Shown here piece by piece: positions 61,211 through 64,000 of a stretch of DNA of 64,000 nt (positions within the stretch are counted from its first letter, which is position 1; the number at the start of each line of letters is the position of its first letter). The position numbers were made by a program, and so were the translations under genes. Location of the stretch: positions 1,178,001 through 1,242,000 of the forward strand of contig JADJWC010000001.1 of the NCBI GenBank assembly GCA_016716565.1, given 5' to 3'. The notes beneath the pieces were generated by a model. The model saw only the letters and a list, made by a program, of their open reading frames with translations. It searched no databases and had not been told where the DNA came from. Source of the stretch: a bacterium (GTDB lineage: Bacteria > Bacteroidota > Ignavibacteria > Ignavibacteriales > Ignavibacteriaceae).

Positions 61211-61220
61211 TATTCCTCTT

Positions 61221-61291
61221 GGAAACTATTATCGTTTTTTTAGTTTCTAAAATAATTAATGGAAACTGGTTTGTCAAGTAATAGTTTCCAT
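61221..61291. promoter_or_regulatory. double palindromic operator for the TetR-type repressor
   Basis: GGAAACT (61221-61227) faces AGTTTC (61242-61247), and 40 bases further GGAAACT (61261-61267) faces AGTTTCC (61283-61289); the second pair extends to ATGGAAACT...AGTTTCCAT (61259-61291). The sites lie between divergent genes at 61210 and 61372, so one repressor could control both. Confidence 0.65.
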
Positions 61292-61371
61292 TTGTGCGAT
61301 TTATCACCAAAAATGAAGGCTTGATAATGAAATTCGTAATAATTAAAATTCATTTCAAAAAAGAGGAAACT

Positions 61372-61716
61372 ATGAAGCACTACCTTATATTAGTATTAAT
61401 ATTTGGATTCCTGGGGATATCCAACCTTTTAGCTCAATCTAAAACTGAAGATGATATGAATCTTGCATATCAAAATGCTAAAAAAGGAATTTACTGGGCA
61501 CTATCAAATATTCCAGGGAAGAAAGCATCACTTGAAAACGATTTGATCGGGGAGGATAAATTATATGCTTCAGTAAAAGTAAGTAAGGAAGTTCAGGGTG
61601 TAAAGGTCAGCTCGAAAGGTTATCATAATACCAACGAAGTTGAAATTACGATTTATAAATCTTACGATAGTCTGAAAGCTGAAGGGTATAATGTTCCGAG
61701 CAGTGGTTGGGAATAA
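61372..61716 (+). CDS. small secreted protein of unknown function
   Basis: The ATG at 61372 has AGAGGA upstream, and MKHYLILVLIFGFLGISNLL is a signal peptide; earlier starts extend it by 15 or more residues. The mature part of about 95 residues has KGIYWALSNIPGKKASLEND near residue 40, followed by beta-strands. It is transcribed divergently from the efflux operon and could be controlled by the same regulator. Family unknown. Confidence 0.65.
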   Translation: MKHYLILVLIFGFLGISNLLAQSKTEDDMNLAYQNAKKGIYWALSNIPGKKASLENDLIGEDKLYASVKVSKEVQGVKVSSKGYHNTNEVEITIYKSYDSLKAEGYNVPSSGWE

Positions 61717-61722
61717 GTTCAG

Positions 61723-62202
61723 TTAGTTTTTATTAAACTTTGCTTCCATCTCAATTGCAATGGAGGAGACAAGTGTTTCAACTTCTTCTTCTTTTCCAAG
61801 AAGATCCTGAAGAGTAAATTTACTTAGTACACTATCAAGAACATTCTGAATCGTTTTCCAAACAGAGCGGATACTGCAGTCAATAGAGTTCGTGCAAATG
61901 TTTTCCATTCCGGCATGAAGATCGCAGAAATTAGATTCGTATAATTTTCCACCCAAAGCTGTAAGTACATCGCTGATTAAAATTTTATCAGCCGGTTGAT
62001 TTAACTTATACCCACCAGTTTGACCTCTTGCACTATCAACAAAACCTGCAAGACGTAATGCTCTTAATATTTTTGCGGTGTTTGCCGATGAAAGTCCTTC
62101 AACTGTGCTTAGCTCAGGAATAGTAAGACCATTAGGAGAATCGCTTTTAGCAATTCTCAATAAAAGTCTTAAACCATATTCTTCTTGTGTACTAAATTTC
62201 AT
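61723..62202 (-). CDS. Rrf2 family regulator with possible Fe-S cluster (IscR/NsrR-like)
   Basis: The 159-residue protein has a winged helix at its N-terminus (YGLRLLLRIAKS, then LTIPELSTVEGLSSANTAKI) and three Cys in FCDLHAGMENICTNSIDCSI, near residues 93-109. This matches the cluster-binding region of Rrf2 proteins. It lies downstream of the bacilliredoxin gene and is co-directional with the suf genes, so it may regulate Fe-S assembly in response to cluster or oxidative status. The exact member cannot be named. Confidence 0.85.
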   Translation of the reverse strand: MKFSTQEEYGLRLLLRIAKSDSPNGLTIPELSTVEGLSSANTAKILRALRLAGFVDSARGQTGGYKLNQPADKILISDVLTALGGKLYESNFCDLHAGMENICTNSIDCSIRSVWKTIQNVLDSVLSKFTLQDLLGKEEEVETLVSSIAIEMEAKFNKN

Positions 62203-62216
62203 AAACTTCCCTTATG

Positions 62217-62301
62217 TCATTGCGAGGAGTCCGTTAGGACGACGAAGCAATCTAAGTTGGTCGAATTAAATTAGAGATTCCTTCGCTTCGCTCGGAATGA
62301 C
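62217..62301. repeat. dispersed palindromic repeat (GTCATTGCGAGG...AATGAC)
   Basis: The element begins GTCATTGCGAGGAGTCC and ends with the inverted GGAATGAC; inside lies GTCC-GTTA-GGAC. It is a widespread type of intergenic repeat with these end sequences. A shorter, related piece (TTCCTTGTCGCGCTTCGCTTG with GGAATGAT) lies at about 62911-62942. Confidence 0.7.
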
Positions 62302-62308
62302 AATGCTA

Positions 62309-62842
62309 TTATCCTTGGTACAAAGGTATCTTTGAACCACACTGCTTTGCGTACATAACTTTTGCAAAATGCTCAGCAGGAATGGACGGACCCTGTCTTG
62401 AACAGTGCTCATTAAAAATTTCTCTCCAGTATTCGGAGATCTGCTGCGGCATACTACCTTCAATTTCATATCGGTGCATAAAGTGAACTAACTGTCCATT
62501 CTTAAATAATGCAGCACTCGGAGATGATGGAGGAACATTTCCAACTAATTCTCTTGTCTTATCAACCGCATCTCTTTCCTGACCTGCAAATACTGTATAA
62601 AGTTTATCTGGTATAATTTCATTTTGTAATGCAAGTGAAATTCCCGGTCTTGCACTTCCTGCTGCACATCCACAAACAGAGTTTATCAAAACAAATACGG
62701 ATTCATTATTATTAACTTTAATTGCATCTTCGACTTCTTTTGGTGTTAATAGTTCTTTGAATCCGACAGCCACTAGTTCATCTCTCATGGGCTGAACTGC
62801 ATTCTGATCATACATTGGTGGTCTTGAACTTATATTGAACAT
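62309..62842 (-). CDS. BrxA/BrxB family bacilliredoxin (YphP-like)
   Basis: The 177-residue protein has the CGCAAGSARPG motif near residue 58, a CxC-type thiol site of the BrxA/BrxB (DUF1094, YphP) family, plus SVFVLINSVCG before it and the ending KIPLYQG. It has strong GGAGT ribosome binding site spacing. Such proteins act in bacillithiol-linked disulfide chemistry; other thiols may serve here. The position close to suf genes suits redox stress handling. Confidence 0.85.
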   Translation of the reverse strand: MFNISSRPPMYDQNAVQPMRDELVAVGFKELLTPKEVEDAIKVNNNESVFVLINSVCGCAAGSARPGISLALQNEIIPDKLYTVFAGQERDAVDKTRELVGNVPPSSPSAALFKNGQLVHFMHRYEIEGSMPQQISEYWREIFNEHCSRQGPSIPAEHFAKVMYAKQCGSKIPLYQG

Positions 62843-62863
62843 TTTTTACTCCTTTTTTGATTT

Positions 62864-62884
62864 ACCCTGAATTTATTTCAGGGT
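62864..62884. other. hairpin between sufT and the bacilliredoxin gene
   Basis: ACCCTGAA (62864-62871) and TTCAGGGT (62877-62884) form an 8-bp stem with a 5-base loop. On the plus strand a T-rich run follows, but all genes here are on the minus strand, so it may be a processing or mRNA-stability element. Confidence 0.4.
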
Positions 62885-62953
62885 CTTTTATTTATAATTT
62901 AATCTTAAGATTCCTTGTCGCGCTTCGCTTGCACGGAATGATAATTGGGGTTA

Positions 62954-63274
62954 TCACATAAACCCCAATTCAACTTTTGCTACTTCCGACATCATGTCTT
63001 TATCCCATGGTGGACTCCAAACAATTTCAACCTTAGCGTCATTCACTTCAGGAATCGATTTTACTTTAGCTTCAACTTCCGGCGGAAGTGAACCTGCAAC
63101 AGGACAGGCCGGCGATGTCAGAGTCATTTTAATTTTTACATTAGAATCATCATCAATTGCAATTTCATATATCAATCCGAGCTCAAAAATATCAACAGGT
63201 ATTTCCGGATCGTAGCACGTTTTTAACGTCTGAATAATTTTTTCTTCAAGCTGTTGTTTGTTTAATTCTGCCAT
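62954..63274 (-). CDS. sufT: SufT-like MIP18/DUF59 Fe-S assembly protein
   Basis: The 106-residue protein is a DUF59 domain: CYDPEIPVDIFELGLIYEIA, then TLTSPACPVAGSLPPEVEAK, with the conserved Cys of PACP. Such proteins mature Fe-S proteins with other Suf components. It follows sufU with a 24-base gap, in the same direction. Confidence 0.9.
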   Translation of the reverse strand: MAELNKQQLEEKIIQTLKTCYDPEIPVDIFELGLIYEIAIDDDSNVKIKMTLTSPACPVAGSLPPEVEAKVKSIPEVNDAKVEIVWSPPWDKDMMSEVAKVELGFM

Positions 63275-63298
63275 AGTTTCTTACTCATACTCTTAATC

Positions 63299-63760
63299 TT
63301 ACTCTTCTTCAGTGGTTACCTTTTCATCTTTATTATGCAATGCATTTATCATCGTATGCCAAGCAAGTGAAGCACACTTTACTCGCACAGGAAATTCCTG
63401 AACTCCTGCAAATACAGCAAGCTTTCCTAACTCATCTATATCAGGATTTTCCCCTAGCTTCCCAGTAACGAGGTCGTGAAATTTTTCAAAAAGTTTCTCA
63501 GCTTCTGCCACTGTTTTGCCTTTTAATATCGAAGTCATCAGAGATGCTGAGGCTTTTGATATTGCACATCCTTCACCTTTGAATGAAACGTCTTTTACTA
63601 TTCCATCTTCAATTAATAAAAAAACATCAATGTGATCACCGCAAAGTGGATTATATCCTTCAGCAAACTTTGTTGCGTTTTCCATCTTCCGGAAATTTCT
63701 TGGACTTTTGTTATGATCAAGAATAACCTGCTGGTACAGTTCTCTTAATTCCTGGTTCAT
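63299..63760 (-). CDS. sufU: SufU-type Fe-S cluster scaffold or sulfur transfer protein
   Basis: The 153-residue protein has the three conserved Cys of SufU/IscU: NPLCGDH, EGCAISKA and VKCASLAWH. The 20-residue insertion typical of SufU (FEKFHDLVTGKLGENPDI region) is present before the last Cys. SufU accepts sulfur from SufS, which overlaps it by 4 bases at the 5' side. An 11-residue acidic tail ends the protein. Confidence 0.92.
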   Translation of the reverse strand: MNQELRELYQQVILDHNKSPRNFRKMENATKFAEGYNPLCGDHIDVFLLIEDGIVKDVSFKGEGCAISKASASLMTSILKGKTVAEAEKLFEKFHDLVTGKLGENPDIDELGKLAVFAGVQEFPVRVKCASLAWHTMINALHNKDEKVTTEEE

Positions 63761-64000
63761 CCGAAAACCTCAATTATTTTTTTAAGTCCGTTGACTAATA
63801 CATCGACTTCTTCTTTTGTATTATACATTCCAAAAGATGCACGTGATGTTGCCGGAATATTAAATCTCTTCATCAATGGTTGAGTGCAATGGTGTCCTGT
63901 TCTAATTGCAACACCTTCAAAATCTAAAAATGTTCCTATATCATGAGGATGAATATTTTCAAGCACGAAAGAGAGTACACTTGTTTTCTCTTTTGCAGTA
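63757..64000 (-). CDS. sufS: SufS cysteine desulfurase, C-terminal part (5' end beyond the window)
   Basis: Reading in from the right edge on the minus strand the frame runs TAKEKTSVLSFVLENIHPHD and GVAIRTGHHCTQPLMKRFNI, where the Cys of RTGHHCTQP is the persulfide-forming active-site Cys of SufS. It ends NGLKKIIEVFG. The enzyme moves sulfur from cysteine to SufU, whose start overlaps its end by 4 bases. Confidence 0.93.
   Translation of the reverse strand, partial: TAKEKTSVLSFVLENIHPHDIGTFLDFEGVAIRTGHHCTQPLMKRFNIPATSRASFGMYNTKEEVDVLVNGLKKIIEVFG

Overview
The window looks like part of an AT-rich genome of the Bacteroidota/Chlorobi/Ignavibacteria group. The evidence is a protein with a type IX secretion C-terminal sorting domain (51871-53649), a PorV/PorQ-type outer membrane protein (40688-41745), a possible divergent GldL/GldM-like motor pair (37388-39326), a CTnDOT-type integrase, and two TTG-N19-TAnnTTTG promoters of the Bacteroidota kind. 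Species cannot be named from the sequence. Several starts were moved from the longest open frame to an internal ATG with a better ribosome binding site.

Region A (1-16366) is an accessory island. It holds the end of an upstream gene, a 1247-residue Eco57I-like N6-adenine methylase, a small membrane-anchored protein, an RNase H-fold protein, an Hsp70-TPR protein, a short UvrD/Rep-type helicase, an unknown protein and a PD-(D/E)XK-like nuclease, all on the plus strand and closely spaced. This is a good candidate for an undescribed defence system. It is followed by a 31-bp periodic repeat block, unknown genes, and an excisionase-like gene and tyrosine integrase at the right edge. Four genes here are interrupted, and in each case one extra base in a short homopolymer would restore the frame.

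Region B (16367-34102) is a roughly 17.7-kb integrative element. It is bounded by a 24-nt direct repeat (22 matches) made of the 3' end of tRNA-Ser(TGA), and a perfect 18-bp repeat lies inside each boundary. It carries its own excisionase-like gene and integrase, a TV-Pol-like polymerase-fold protein, a putative pseudoknot RNA region, and a type I restriction-modification locus. That locus has the order hsdM, deaminase-GHKL ATPase fusion, hsdS, a DUF433/DUF5615-like toxin-antitoxin pair, hsdR, and a paralogue of the region A nuclease. A DnaQ-like exonuclease with an in-frame TAG and a TPR-like gene complete it. Regions A and B look like tandem elements using the same tRNA-Ser site.

Region C (34089-47999) is chromosome-like. 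It contains the intact tRNA-Ser, a GIY-YIG gene lying between a broken 5' half of the same tRNA and the intact copy, a HisN-like phosphatase, the possible type IX secretion motor genes, a response regulator, PorV-like protein, phosphoglycerate mutase (lacking an expected catalytic His), NhaA, and small metabolic and transport genes.

Region D (48081-54081) is a second restriction-modification locus. It has a single-chain type IIG-like enzyme that contains in-frame inserted palindromic repeats, and two downstream remnants of the 3' end of related genes around a lipoprotein gene and a type IX-secreted protein gene.

Region E (54090-61716) is a TetR-regulated efflux operon with membrane fusion protein, two ABC ATPases, a TolC-like channel and two ABC-2 permeases. 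Region F (61723-64000) carries an Rrf2 regulator, a bacilliredoxin and SufT, SufU and the C-terminus of SufS for Fe-S cluster assembly. All calls come from reading the sequence by eye; no database search was run.
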